Shown here piece after piece: positions 41,940-52,044 of a stretch of DNA of 64,000 nt. The stretch is from Panacagrimonas sp965216845 (GTDB taxonomy: Bacteria; Pseudomonadota; Gammaproteobacteria; Nevskiales; Nevskiaceae): contig OZ244200.1 in NCBI GenBank assembly GCA_965216845.1, positions 62,001 through 126,000 on the forward strand. The letters run 5' to 3'. Numbering within the stretch: position 1 is the first letter of the stretch; the number at the start of each line of letters is the position of its first letter. The notes beneath the pieces were generated by a model. It was not told the DNA's origin. It saw only the letters and a list, made by a program, of their open reading frames with translations, and searched no databases. The translations under genes were made by a program, and so were the position numbers.

Positions 41940-44900
41940 TCCCCTTGCCCCTCCACGACAGTGTTGAACCAATCGGTAATTTCGGCCTCACCGCTTGCAT
42001 CGACATCGCGCAGTGACGACATGACGGGCCAGCTCTTCCCGTTCCAGTCTGCCGGAACCTTCGATCCCGCCTGATGCATCAGTGTGGGATTCTCTGGCAT
42101 CCCGCCAAACGTTCCGTAGGCGGCAGGGTCCCAGACCCTCCATTGCTCAAGCCGCTGTCCAAGAAGCTCCAGCACGGCACCGGTCTCTTCACCGTCAGTG
42201 ACCTCGTCCGCTCTTGATCGGAGAATTTCCGCGAGCAGATTGGCGAGCATGCTGCCCGACGGCACGGGGTTCGGACGTGGCGACCTGCCTTCCGCATCAA
42301 GGTCTCCAAGCTGTCGAACTACCGAAAGAATCAGCCCCTGCAGCGCCCGTTCGGTCGCTGGCGCGCTGAACGGAGTCACGCTGGTAGGTTCTACCTGAGC
42401 GTAGAGCTTCTGGTGGTAGCTGCGAAACCTCTCATAGTGACTGCGATCCCTTGGCTTGCTCTGTCCATAGAGAACAACGACAAGCCCGGGCTTGTCCTTT
42501 CCTCTGCCCACTCGGCTCGACACCTGAATGTACTGCGATGTCGACTTCGGCTGCCCAACAATAGCCATCAGGGAAAGGCGCGGAAGGTCGACGCCAACCT
42601 CGATGATGTTGGATGCAAGACAGACATCCACGGCATGGGCCTTGCCCTTTTCCCTCGTCGAGTCTAGCGCGACCTCGAGCTTTGCCAACTCTTTCGGGAT
42701 GTCGTCACCCCGAACCCGGCTGGTCAACTCCGATGCGATCGTGTTCCGCATCGTCTTGTAGTCCCAGCCATGACGATCCATCACGACCCGGAGATATTCG
42801 CGAACGTCGGCAACCATCAGGGTCGCAGCGCCGCCCAGCTCCCGCAGTGAGTTGAAGAAACACAGGAGCGTCCACCACGGATCCTTCGCATCATCTTCTC
42901 CAGACATGTTCGAGACTGTCTGGAGCAGGGACGCATACACGCGCGCCTGCGTCGTCTGCGTGGAAAAATATCCGGGCGCCAGAATCCCGAGGTACATTCG
43001 GCCGGGACCGTTATCCTGACGCGCGAAGAAAGAATCGGAGGAACGCAATCCGGATGGTGGAAACAGCATCGACTGTTTTCGCGCATACAGATGCTTGATC
43101 TGTTCTCGAGCTCGACTGATCGTTGCGGTGGAGGCGATGATCTTCGGACCGATGTCTCCCACGCCATGATCGCGACAAAGTCTGTCGATGACAGTTTCAT
43201 ACGCGCCGACCATTGTTCCGAGTGGCCCCGAGATCAGATGAAGTTCGTCCTGGATGATCAGGGAAGGTGGATTTCCGTGATGCTGCCCGTCCCTGGAAAT
43301 TCCGAAGAATCGCCGCAATTCCGGCTTCCAAGCCAGCATCGCGAACTTGTCCACGGTGCCGATCAGAAGTTTCGGAGGAGTCTCGATGAGATCTTCGTCG
43401 ATGGTTGCAATCGGGATTGACTGTTTCCCGTCTGCGGAGAATTCGCACGCCCTGTCAGGACACTGGTAAACGACCGTCCGTGCACTTGCCTGCCCCGAGA
43501 TCTGATATCCGATGACATTCGGATGGTCATTGCGGCGCGTACGCCCTCTCCCACGCGCATTGCGAGGTCCGCCGTCGTGATCCAGTGGCCCCATGTGGGC
43601 GGCACACCATGGACACTGAAGCAGAACAAAAGGATTTTCCTCTGTGGGATTCGCCAGAAGCTTCCTGAGCTTCGCGACCGCGTCTGCCCTCGTGTTCGGC
43701 GTGGTGCCTCCACCCACCCACAGTCCGAGTGTGAAGCGATCCGTGCCGAGCCGATCCTCATCAAGACATCTGAGATGCTCCATGGCGCAGAAAAGCGTAC
43801 CGGCCCTCTGGAATTGCTGCGCAGTAAGTAGCCGCAGCGTGTAGCGCATGATCACGTCACAACCTTCGGATTCGCGCCCGGAAAGTCGGTTGAAGAAGAT
43901 GGTGAATGCCGTGACTCCCAGGTAGGCTTCAGTCTTTCCGCCACCCGTTGGAAACCAGATCAGATCGACGATCTCGCGATCCTCATGAGACGGATCAACA
44001 ATGCCGGGCAACGACATGAGCAGGAATGCTATCTGGAATGGCCGCCAGTACCCGCGCTGTTCCGACGGATTCGCAGGGTCAGGATCAACTGGATTGCTGC
44101 TCCATTTGATGCCGTCTGCACGAAATTCCGGAGACCGGAGGTTCGCACCGCCTCGCAATTGCGCCACAAGCATTGCATGGTTTGCCAGGCGAAACGCCAT
44201 GCGCGCCTGATCACCTCCGTCTCCCTCTGAATCGAGCAGGTCGAGCCCCCCTCTTATGCGTTTCAGGCACGCATCGCACCGTGCAACAAGCTCTTCGGCC
44301 GTCTCTCGCTCTTTGTCTCCAATCTGTGCCAACCCTTCTGTTCGAAGTTTCTCGATCCAATTCTGGTATTCAGTGACAAGCAGATCCAGTTCCGCTCTTC
44401 CCGAGTCCTTGGCATCCAGGCCGGCAAGTTTCCGCATGCTCACCTTGAGAAGTCGAATGCCGCCATCCGCATCTGAAATTCGAAGATCCGGAGTCATTGC
44501 CGGCGTCTCGAACGCAGGCATCGAATCGCTCCAGACTGAGGACACTTTCCCTGAAGAATCAGCAGGCCAATCGGCTGCACAGCCATGTCCGATAGCGAAA
44601 GATTTGTACTCTCTGTACAGGACACGATTGACCGAGCCCTCGTCCGACGGGGCCTGACCGGCTCCGCCAATGACTCTCTGCTCTTCCGGGTAAGGAAAAA
44701 TCCAGCGAGTTTCCGGGCCTGCACCCGTCACTCGAATTCCTGCCTGGAAGATCGCCAACTCGTCCGCGCTCGCATCGCGATCTGCCCTGCGGTTGACAAG
44801 CGTCGCCGTGAGCAACCTCAGGCTGCTTCCCGACTCACCGTCGCGCTCCCAAGGCCTCGACACGACGAGTGCTTCCACTCCCTCCATTCCACTGACGCGC

Positions 44901-45589
44901 TGCCTTTTGACCACGAGGCCATCCGCGTCAAGCTCCCCTGCATCGAACTCGGCGCAAGGTGGCTTCTCCACGCTGCCGAGGGGAACCCTGAGCCACACAG
45001 ATCGCTCGACCTCGCCACCGCTATCGCGTTTGATCGATGCTTTCGCCCGTTTGTAGATCCCGGCGGTACCAACCACGTTCTCGGCAGCAGAGGCTCTGGT
45101 AACGCTGACAAGCTCAACCCTCACGCTGGAGACCGAGGACAGGTCCGCAAGAAAACTCAATCCGATCGCAGACGGGCTTGCCGAATTGGCAAGCGAAACA
45201 TCGTAGTCCTCTTCGGTCTCGACACTTCCCAATTCACGAGCGAGAAGTTTCTCATCGCAGTCGAACGGGACCTTGTCTTCCGATCCATCCGCTTCCGTGG
45301 CTTCGTAACTTTCAGACGCATCAGTCGAACCGATGTCACCGACCGACCTGTCCACGGGATAGAGAATTCCGGCACCGTAGCGATTGAGCGGCGAGTCCTG
45401 CCATAGCATCTCCTCCCCGTTGACCTGACACTTGGGCTTCCGGAATTCTGCCCAGCTTCCGTAGGAGGAAATCTTTTCCGGTTGCGTCGGAACGATCCGT
45501 TCTCCAGATGGATCCGGCCCTACGACCTCGGCGCGGAGGCGAGCCACCAGCCATGCGCGATTTTCCACATTCTGTTTAAGCGTCGTCAT
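41936..45589 (-). CDS. drmA: DISARM DrmA-like helicase (1217 aa)
   Basis: A long N-terminal region precedes an SF2 helicase core: Walker A IWFPTGGGKTEAY near residue 550, then a Cys pair cluster (CPWCAAH...CPDRACEF), DEAH-like IIQDELHLISGPLG, and the C-terminal helicase part ASNIIEVGVDLPRLS followed by QVSSRVGRGKDKPG. This is the layout of DrmA, the DISARM helicase that loads on incoming phage DNA. ATG at 45589 overlaps the stop of the NERD-helicase gene (ATGA), and its stop overlaps drmB. The upstream in-frame start at 45712 lies inside the previous gene and was rejected. Confidence 0.87.
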   Translation of the reverse strand: MTTLKQNVENRAWLVARLRAEVVGPDPSGERIVPTQPEKISSYGSWAEFRKPKCQVNGEEMLWQDSPLNRYGAGILYPVDRSVGDIGSTDASESYEATEADGSEDKVPFDCDEKLLARELGSVETEEDYDVSLANSASPSAIGLSFLADLSSVSSVRVELVSVTRASAAENVVGTAGIYKRAKASIKRDSGGEVERSVWLRVPLGSVEKPPCAEFDAGELDADGLVVKRQRVSGMEGVEALVVSRPWERDGESGSSLRLLTATLVNRRADRDASADELAIFQAGIRVTGAGPETRWIFPYPEEQRVIGGAGQAPSDEGSVNRVLYREYKSFAIGHGCAADWPADSSGKVSSVWSDSMPAFETPAMTPDLRISDADGGIRLLKVSMRKLAGLDAKDSGRAELDLLVTEYQNWIEKLRTEGLAQIGDKERETAEELVARCDACLKRIRGGLDLLDSEGDGGDQARMAFRLANHAMLVAQLRGGANLRSPEFRADGIKWSSNPVDPDPANPSEQRGYWRPFQIAFLLMSLPGIVDPSHEDREIVDLIWFPTGGGKTEAYLGVTAFTIFFNRLSGRESEGCDVIMRYTLRLLTAQQFQRAGTLFCAMEHLRCLDEDRLGTDRFTLGLWVGGGTTPNTRADAVAKLRKLLANPTEENPFVLLQCPWCAAHMGPLDHDGGPRNARGRGRTRRNDHPNVIGYQISGQASARTVVYQCPDRACEFSADGKQSIPIATIDEDLIETPPKLLIGTVDKFAMLAWKPELRRFFGISRDGQHHGNPPSLIIQDELHLISGPLGTMVGAYETVIDRLCRDHGVGDIGPKIIASTATISRAREQIKHLYARKQSMLFPPSGLRSSDSFFARQDNGPGRMYLGILAPGYFSTQTTQARVYASLLQTVSNMSGEDDAKDPWWTLLCFFNSLRELGGAATLMVADVREYLRVVMDRHGWDYKTMRNTIASELTSRVRGDDIPKELAKLEVALDSTREKGKAHAVDVCLASNIIEVGVDLPRLSLMAIVGQPKSTSQYIQVSSRVGRGKDKPGLVVVLYGQSKPRDRSHYERFRSYHQKLYAQVEPTSVTPFSAPATERALQGLILSVVRQLGDLDAEGRSPRPNPVPSGSMLANLLAEILRSRADEVTDGEETGAVLELLGQRLEQWRVWDPAAYGTFGGMPENPTLMHQAGSKVPADWNGKSWPVMSSLRDVDASGEAEITDWFNTVVEGQGE

Positions 45590-47337
45590 TTTCCAATCCG
45601 AAGATTCTTGAACAAGAGTTCCTTGTAACTTTTCCGGCACTCCTCGTGCATCAGCAGCTCCAACCGGACCCGGGCCCGTGACATCGCCACATACAGCAGT
45701 GATCTCTGCCAATCATCCAGTGTCATGATGTCCGTGACGATGACGGCCGATGCCTCAAGTCCCTTGAACGCATGGATGCTGACGAACGGAATTCCACGCG
45801 TCTGATCGCCCGCATCTCGCAGAGGCACAAGCGGGGCGTCTCCCGCGGACCCGAGCTTGAAGGCACAGCTTGATGAATCCTGGCGGGTAGAGAGGATAAT
45901 TATCTCCTTCTCTTCAAACGCGTCCCTGAGGCTCAGGATGATGTTCGAAAGCAGATTCGCCTGACCGGATTCGTCTTTCCAGAACGAAGGGTCTACAGAC
46001 CCCTCGGGCAGATCGCTCATCACACCCTGATAAGACGGATCAAGATTGCATACGACTGTGAGCGCATGGGATATCGGCCTGGCGTTGCGGCAGTTTGTCC
46101 GCAAGGACAATCTCGCGATACTGGATGATCGGCTCTTGACCCGACCAATCAGCTCGTCAACCTGACTATCGCCTGACTTCGAATAGATCGCCTGATTGGC
46201 AAAGTCTCCAAACATGATCCACTTTCCGTCGCGGAGCCCGCCGCGCAAGAGCGCGTCCAGGACGTCGAGATACTGATCCCGAAGAATATCCTGTGCCTCG
46301 TCGATCACGATGTAGTCGAAACACAGAGACTGCGCGTCATCGAGAATTCTCTCCAGCGCCTGTTCGGGAAGGTCCGTTTCCCAGTACTCCTTGTGAGGCT
46401 TCTCGACCGACTTCCGACCAGCAATGTCGATCATCAATCCGTGCAAGTGCCTCGCATGCAGATTTTCGACTCCGGCATCATTGAGGTCGCGCACCTGGTC
46501 GCTCATCCACCGTCCGAGCAACTTGTTGAAGCACACAAGCAGGACTCTGTTTCCTGCATGAGCCTTGCGCCTGGCGGCTTCGATGGCAAGAAGCGACTTG
46601 CCAGTTCCAGCGAGTCCGTTGACCAGAACCCTGTCATTGTCTTCCAGTGAATCAAGTACTCGGTATTGCTCCTCTGTCAGCCGCTTGATCGCCTGCTCGG
46701 CCTGGATGACGGATGCGCGCGGGCTGCTGACGGCCTCGAAATCACCGCGCAGCAAGTTTGCAAGCCTTGACAGTTGTCTGCTTGTCGGACGGCTGGCCAC
46801 CTTGTCGTAGTTGAACCTGGCCCCCGTCCGGGATTTGGCGTGCTGATGTGCCTTCTCCAGAATTGCACCCAGAAGAATGGATATTGGATTTGAAGCCAGT
46901 TGCATCGCATCCACATGCTGCCAACTGTGCCATTCTGGAGATTCTTCGCTGAATTTCTGCGCCGTGAAAACGACGCCAGACCAGAAAAGAATTCCCGAGC
47001 AGTCAGACTCCTTTGACGCAACCAGCATTCGGAGCGAGTGCATCGCCGTCGAAGCCTGCCTGAATGGCCCTTCGACCGAAGTTCCATATCCGTAGTGCCA
47101 TATGCCTTCGCGACGTGACACGGTTGTGCCCTTGACCTCCAGACAGAGAATCCCGAAGTCGGGCACCAGTACGACAAGATCTATCTCCGCCTCACGCTTT
47201 GACTCGTGGCGGCTCAAGGCAAACGAATGAAGAACAATCCAGCCCTCAGTGCCCGGATCATGTTCCAGCAGACGAAAAATCTCCTTTTCTCCATTGCTCG
47301 CATCCTTTGCAAACCGTGGTGGAATCATTCTGGCCAT
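45586..47337 (-). CDS. NERD nuclease-SF1 helicase fusion (583 aa)
   Basis: The N-terminal NERD-type nuclease domain (about residues 10-120) has EIDLVVLVPDFGILCLEVKG, the acidic and ExK residues of the PD-(D/E)XK fold. A UvrD/PcrA-like helicase follows: Walker A NGLAGTGKSLLAIEAARR, DYIVIDEAQDI, LRTNCRNARPI, IHAFKGLEASAV and YVAMSRARVRLELL. It could cut and unwind DNA and may replace the effector role of DrmC. ATG at 47337 (MARMIPPRF) is preferred to a frame extension inside the upstream gene. It is linked to drmA by a 4-bp overlap. Confidence 0.88.
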   Translation of the reverse strand: MARMIPPRFAKDASNGEKEIFRLLEHDPGTEGWIVLHSFALSRHESKREAEIDLVVLVPDFGILCLEVKGTTVSRREGIWHYGYGTSVEGPFRQASTAMHSLRMLVASKESDCSGILFWSGVVFTAQKFSEESPEWHSWQHVDAMQLASNPISILLGAILEKAHQHAKSRTGARFNYDKVASRPTSRQLSRLANLLRGDFEAVSSPRASVIQAEQAIKRLTEEQYRVLDSLEDNDRVLVNGLAGTGKSLLAIEAARRKAHAGNRVLLVCFNKLLGRWMSDQVRDLNDAGVENLHARHLHGLMIDIAGRKSVEKPHKEYWETDLPEQALERILDDAQSLCFDYIVIDEAQDILRDQYLDVLDALLRGGLRDGKWIMFGDFANQAIYSKSGDSQVDELIGRVKSRSSSIARLSLRTNCRNARPISHALTVVCNLDPSYQGVMSDLPEGSVDPSFWKDESGQANLLSNIILSLRDAFEEKEIIILSTRQDSSSCAFKLGSAGDAPLVPLRDAGDQTRGIPFVSIHAFKGLEASAVIVTDIMTLDDWQRSLLYVAMSRARVRLELLMHEECRKSYKELLFKNLRIGK

Positions 47338-47344
47338 GGATCGT

Positions 47345-48874
47345 CTACACCGGCTTGTACAAGGCGTGCTGCGGAACCTTTCTGATCCGATCACCAACAA
47401 TGGCGATGAGGCGAATGTCCATGCGAACACCATTGGGCAGCTTGAGTTCCGTGCCGTCGGCAACATCCGACAGTCCGGACACCGCATCCTCGAGTAGCGC
47501 GTCGATCTCCCGCCTGATCCTCATCCCCCCCTGTTGTCTTCCAGACCTGATCCGCGTCAGATCGGAAAACCAGAGTCGCGCACTTTCTTCCGCCCCTTGG
47601 ATGGTTTCCAGCCTACTTTCGCCAACCAGCACTTTTACAAGCGCGAGCATGGTTTCCGGTGACCCCGGCCCGTATGTATCGCCGTCTGCCCAACTCGTGA
47701 TCGATTGGCCACCGGGAGCCGAAGAAATCAGCCCCGTCTCGACCATCAGATGTCCAACCTCTGCGGGGGACATGGTTTGAAGCAATGCCTGCAAGGGGAG
47801 TCGCCAGACATGCGTTGCATCCAGATCAGCAGGAAATGTTCCCGCATCGTCATCAGCATCTAGAAGTGCTTCATTGTCGCCCCTCTGGAGGATCGCGAAA
47901 TCTCCCTCCACAAGCTCGACAGGACGCGCGAACGCCAGTGCAAGGCCTGATCCCTTTCTGAGAACCCTGAGGTTTTCCCGTTCCGGAACGAAGAAACCCT
48001 TTCCGTCATCGGCGACGACATAGCGAGATCGGACACCGGAACCATCCGAATCGTGCAACACTCCTCCTGCCTCGAAGAGCGCTTCCGAAATCTGCTGGTC
48101 GGCTTCATTCTCACCCTCCGTTTCATCTGTCGGGGACGCCACCTCTTCCACGTTGTAGTCACGTTTACCCACATTGCGACTAAGCGTGCCGCAAGCTGGC
48201 AGGGCCACCCTCGCCTTCTCATGAAATCTCTCGTCCGCGTACAGCAGCACCGCTATTTCGCTGAATCTTCCCAGCCTGAATAATTCGCTGAATGCCCTTG
48301 GCGAAAGATACTTGCAGGTTCCCGGCACGATCAGACTCCTGGATGTCGCGCTTCGGGCTTCCTCGATCGATGTGAGCACTTCCTTGGCGAGACCAGCTTC
48401 ATCCAATGCTTCTGATATCAAATGTGATCCGAAGCTTTTCCTCATCGCCATCATCGCGAAAATGGCTATTTCTTCGTTCGCGTTATCGAGAATCTTGATC
48501 ACCTTTTCGATCTTCGGATTCTCCGGTTTCAGCATGAGCCGCTCAAGAGTCGCCCTCAGCTGCTGAATCACTTCCTTGCATGCAGGCAAGCTCGCGCACT
48601 TCCTGATTACTTCATCAGAAATTCGGAGCATCTCAAGGGCAGGATGATCAAATCTCGCCAAGCCGTAAAGCAAAGTACAACGCAACTTCCATACGTCGTA
48701 CCCGATCTCTTTCTGATAGGGGTCGAAAAAGTCCAGCACCCGGAAGAAAGCAGCAGTCGCGCGAATGACTTTGTCGACTTCGGGCGCTTTAACCTTGAAT
48801 ATCCGGACCCTGACATTACCGGCCGTAATGAATCTCTTGTGAGCAAGCGAGAAAGGTGAAGAATCTTCAATCAT
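47345..48874 (-). CDS. uncharacterised defence-operon protein, larger (509 aa)
   Basis: I do not recognise a family. The product is soluble and mixed alpha/beta. The N-terminal half is helical and repeat-like (FFDPYQKEIGYDVWKLRCTLLYGLARFD; IKILDNANEEIAIFAMMAM), reminiscent of HEAT-type scaffolds. The middle is acidic and low-complexity (ASPTDETEGENEADQ), and the C-terminal third has more beta segments. No HKD, Walker or nuclease motif is visible. ATG at 48874 overlaps the upstream gene by 8 bp, and the helicase starts 8 bp after its end, so it belongs to the system. Together with its neighbour it may be a split DrmE-like module, but I cannot show homology. Confidence 0.8.
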   Translation of the reverse strand: MIEDSSPFSLAHKRFITAGNVRVRIFKVKAPEVDKVIRATAAFFRVLDFFDPYQKEIGYDVWKLRCTLLYGLARFDHPALEMLRISDEVIRKCASLPACKEVIQQLRATLERLMLKPENPKIEKVIKILDNANEEIAIFAMMAMRKSFGSHLISEALDEAGLAKEVLTSIEEARSATSRSLIVPGTCKYLSPRAFSELFRLGRFSEIAVLLYADERFHEKARVALPACGTLSRNVGKRDYNVEEVASPTDETEGENEADQQISEALFEAGGVLHDSDGSGVRSRYVVADDGKGFFVPERENLRVLRKGSGLALAFARPVELVEGDFAILQRGDNEALLDADDDAGTFPADLDATHVWRLPLQALLQTMSPAEVGHLMVETGLISSAPGGQSITSWADGDTYGPGSPETMLALVKVLVGESRLETIQGAEESARLWFSDLTRIRSGRQQGGMRIRREIDALLEDAVSGLSDVADGTELKLPNGVRMDIRLIAIVGDRIRKVPQHALYKPV

Positions 48875-49835
48875 GTGATTGGCCACGCATCGAAACCAGG
48901 ACCAACTCGATCGGAGACGGAATATCGCGACCGATATAGCTGGCCAACGTCTCATCGATTTCGCCAGCATGTGCTCCGCGTGATTGGATCAGATAGTTCC
49001 TGTGTTCTTCCGAAATTTCTTCTCGAGCGAGCACAACCAGTACCGGAGAGTCCTGAAAATCGGAAAGACGTTCGAACGCCAACGGTCCGTCCAGAAGCAC
49101 CATCGGCGCATCATCCCGACATTCCTTGCGTATTGGACAAAGCCTCACCTTGGCTTGAGTCTTGTCTTGCTCGTCACGGGCAGCAAGCAAGTCGAAAATC
49201 GCGACCGAATCCCCGGAGTCTGGAGCGGACAAACTCCAGCGAGTGAGGCTTGTGCGAAACGAAGATGCACTGCCAACAATGCGAATCTCGGCCCCGGAAG
49301 TCTTCAGCCATGTCCTCGCATTCGGAACACCCCAACCTTCGAAAAAATCCGCAGCAGCTTCCGATGCAATCATGGACGCCCCCTGAAGGAGACGTTCCAC
49401 GCTGAAGGTGCACTCGCGAAATTTAGATTCCGTGAACACCCACTTCATCCCCTTCCATTTGGCGGGGCCTTTTGAAACGCGTACTGCCACGCAATCGTCA
49501 AGAGAGCGATCTGCCTCGATAGCTCCAACGAATTGCCGGTTGCTCTCGGGAGCCTTCCAGAATATTTCAGTTCCCTCTGGCAGCGATCGAAGCGCGGTCC
49601 AGGAAAATCCACCAGAGAAATTTTCGCCTCCTGCCTTGACAGCACCAAGAGCAGCCAGCGCGGTAAACACTGGACGATGCGGCACGACACAGAAGGCGAC
49701 CAGCCTCCCATCTGACGATGCTGTGGATCGACGCACGCACGCCCCGATATCCATCGCGGCCAGTGCCCAGGCCGGCATTTTCATCCGGCTATTGTCGGCG
49801 TGAACCATGATCTGATCTGACAAGAACCCTGACAC
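48867..49835 (-). CDS. uncharacterised defence-operon protein, smaller (322 aa)
   Basis: No family assigned. The N-terminal part has a compact hydrophobic core (FCVVPHRPVFTALAALGAVKAGGENFSGGFSW) and the C-terminal part reads like a nucleotide-fold end (DSPVLVVLAREEISEEHRNYL...IELVLVSMR). The start may be GTG at 49835 or ATG at 49808, 49784 or 49778; no Shine-Dalgarno decides it. It follows the AIPR gene by 11 bp and overlaps the next gene by 8 bp, so it is expressed with the helicases. It should be a specific component of this operon type. Confidence 0.75.
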   Translation of the reverse strand: MSGFLSDQIMVHADNSRMKMPAWALAAMDIGACVRRSTASSDGRLVAFCVVPHRPVFTALAALGAVKAGGENFSGGFSWTALRSLPEGTEIFWKAPESNRQFVGAIEADRSLDDCVAVRVSKGPAKWKGMKWVFTESKFRECTFSVERLLQGASMIASEAAADFFEGWGVPNARTWLKTSGAEIRIVGSASSFRTSLTRWSLSAPDSGDSVAIFDLLAARDEQDKTQAKVRLCPIRKECRDDAPMVLLDGPLAFERLSDFQDSPVLVVLAREEISEEHRNYLIQSRGAHAGEIDETLASYIGRDIPSPIELVLVSMRGQSHD

Positions 49836-49846
49836 GCGCTATGGCC

Positions 49847-51943
49847 CTATTTCGTCGCCCTGAAGCCTTCGTGCTCCATGCGCCTACTGATTTCAAGGAG
49901 AAGAGCCGCCTGCCTGTCAGTCGGATGCCAGTGCGGAATGCGAGAGGCGTTCCGGACAAGGTCGGCCTCTTTTCCATAAATCGGTGATTTTTCGCTCGCC
50001 CAAATCATGAGCTGCTTCCAGTAGGAAGCTCCTCGATCGATCACGTAGATCAGGGCATTGATCTTCAGATCCTCCTTGCCGTCGTCCTGCTGCTCCTTTT
50101 TATTTCGGCCAGCTTCTTCCGAGCCGATCAGGGTCCTCTGAACGGCGATAGGCAATTCGAACTCCAGACTCTTGACCTTGTCCCAGCACGCGGGTTTCTT
50201 CGACCACTCCCCTGCAAGCATTCTCTGGTCAGGTGGATGGGTGATGACGTCACAGATTGCTTCGGACAGGGATTCAATACACTTTTCCATCACCGGATCG
50301 AGACCTTGCTTGTTCCAGATTGCTCTGAAGTCGAGGCTGGATCCGCCTTCCGCATCGCTGACCATCTGCGAGAGTTTGGCGACCGTATAGGTGACAATCT
50401 GCGCCCTCGGCAGGCCGGTCTGATACCAGGAGGAGCCACTTACGAGCTTTTCCGTTGTCCGAAAAATGATCGCTCTTGCGACGACATCTCGAAAGTAACC
50501 ATCGTTGTCAAAACGAGCTCCGTCGCCTCCCCATTCCGAAGTAACGTGCTTCGCAAAGTCCGCGAAATTCTTCTGCGCCCCAAGACTCACCGTATGTGGC
50601 TTCTGTAGCCAGGAATTTTCATACTTCGCGACATCCGTCTTCACCATGAGCCGTGCTCGAGGAAATCGCCTCTGAAACTTGTTACGGTCTGCGGGCTTCA
50701 TGTGCAGCTGTTCGTTCTGGTACTGCCCGCGAGCTCGTTCGTAGAACCACCCCGTGTTGTATTGTGCGCCGGATTCCGAAGGAGCCGAAATCGAACGTGA
50801 CTTTCGTTCGAGGGCCCTGTGATACGTGTGATTGGAAAAGAAATCGGCTTCACTGACCTTGTTTTGACTGTTCGAGTACCTGGCAATGTCCTCGATCAGG
50901 TCCTCAAGATTTTCGACCTTGGGTGTCGTTACCACCGACAGCTTCATCTGCACGGTGACGTCATCAAGCTTGGCGCGATCGATCTTCATCGCGGCATGAA
51001 GTGATGCCGTCGTCTGCCCGCCATTGACGATTTGAAGATATTTCACCGAAGTAAGCCTTCTCCCGTCCGGCCCCGATGAGAATCCTGCGTCTGTTGCGGT
51101 GCAAGTGATGCCGTTGTTGTAGACGAAAAACTTTTCCGGTGCTGCCCGGATCGTTCCCTGGATGCCCTTGTTGATCTTTCCTCGTGCAGTCAGGTATGCG
51201 CGAACGTTTCCCTCTAGCAATCGGGATCCGTATCGGTCGTAAAGCTTTGCAAGAGCATCGCCGGGCATGACAACCAAATAGCCCTGATAGTCCTCCGTGC
51301 CTCCTGCCGAGAGGCAGGGCAACCCTCCCTCGACGTACTCGGTCAGATCAATCTCGGTTTCTTCAAGCCCGAGAGTGGACGCGGAGACTGCGGCAAGTCG
51401 CGAGCAATCCCATATCTGGTATTCGACGGGCACACCGCCAATCTCGCCTTCAGGAAGGTCGCGCAGACGATCGCTGAGTACAGAATCCGTGAACAGATAC
51501 AGGCGATAGCGTGTCGTCGTCTGATGTCCTGAAATTATTGAGCTCGCCAGCTCCGGTGCCCCCGACTGCGAAATTCCGGCATCGGACCAGATTCGTTCTG
51601 AAAGGCACTCTTCGACAAATCCCTGTAGTTGCTTGAAGCACGACTCGGCGCGAGTGCGCGTCATGCTTTCGGGCTGCAAGTCTCCCGCGAAATCGCAAAT
51701 GATCAAACTCAAGGAATTGTCTGAATCGTCGTCCTGATAGCCATCAACTCGGACCTTCCGACCCTTGGCGCCTATCCCTGAATACTGGCTCGGTAGAGCC
51801 TCCGTCAGCTCCTCCGCCCTCGCAAGCCGGTCCGAGATTTCACAGAACAACGCGAATTCGAACGCTTCGACCTCGGGAAGCATTCTGGGTTGCCTCTGCC
51901 GAGCTGCAGCAAGGAGTTCGTTCCGATACTCGATAACTTCCAC
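49847..51943 (-). CDS. AIPR (abortive infection phage resistance) family protein (698 aa)
   Basis: PF10592-type protein, recognised by the core EKFFVYNNGITCTATDAG, YLQIVNGGQTTASLHAA, IARYSNSQNKVSEADFFSNH and WFYERARGQYQNEQ. AIPR proteins occur in abortive-infection and in Vsr/methylase/Z1 restriction-like loci, with no settled mechanism. Start is GTG at 51943 with AAGGA. It is the first gene of the six-gene leftward operon, so it is expected to be the most highly translated member. Its combination with DrmA/DrmB is unusual. Confidence 0.88.
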   Translation of the reverse strand: MEVIEYRNELLAAARQRQPRMLPEVEAFEFALFCEISDRLARAEELTEALPSQYSGIGAKGRKVRVDGYQDDDSDNSLSLIICDFAGDLQPESMTRTRAESCFKQLQGFVEECLSERIWSDAGISQSGAPELASSIISGHQTTTRYRLYLFTDSVLSDRLRDLPEGEIGGVPVEYQIWDCSRLAAVSASTLGLEETEIDLTEYVEGGLPCLSAGGTEDYQGYLVVMPGDALAKLYDRYGSRLLEGNVRAYLTARGKINKGIQGTIRAAPEKFFVYNNGITCTATDAGFSSGPDGRRLTSVKYLQIVNGGQTTASLHAAMKIDRAKLDDVTVQMKLSVVTTPKVENLEDLIEDIARYSNSQNKVSEADFFSNHTYHRALERKSRSISAPSESGAQYNTGWFYERARGQYQNEQLHMKPADRNKFQRRFPRARLMVKTDVAKYENSWLQKPHTVSLGAQKNFADFAKHVTSEWGGDGARFDNDGYFRDVVARAIIFRTTEKLVSGSSWYQTGLPRAQIVTYTVAKLSQMVSDAEGGSSLDFRAIWNKQGLDPVMEKCIESLSEAICDVITHPPDQRMLAGEWSKKPACWDKVKSLEFELPIAVQRTLIGSEEAGRNKKEQQDDGKEDLKINALIYVIDRGASYWKQLMIWASEKSPIYGKEADLVRNASRIPHWHPTDRQAALLLEISRRMEHEGFRATK

Positions 51944-52044
51944 AGCGATTCCTTCAGGTTCGTTGGCAATAACTCAGTACAAAAACGCTAGACTTACTAG
52001 GGAAGCGACCTATTCAGTTGATGAGAAAACCATTCGGCATCAAC

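Noticed and set aside
37718..51943. A complete canonical class 1 or class 2 DISARM system
   Set aside because: DrmA- and DrmB-like genes and a C5 methylase are present, but no phospholipase-D drmC, no drmD/drmMI and no recognisable drmE.
39347..51943. A Z1/MORC-type restriction-like locus, because of Vsr, methylase and AIPR
   Set aside because: No Z1-domain endonuclease or MORC/HSP90-type ATPase is encoded; helicases of DISARM type take their place.
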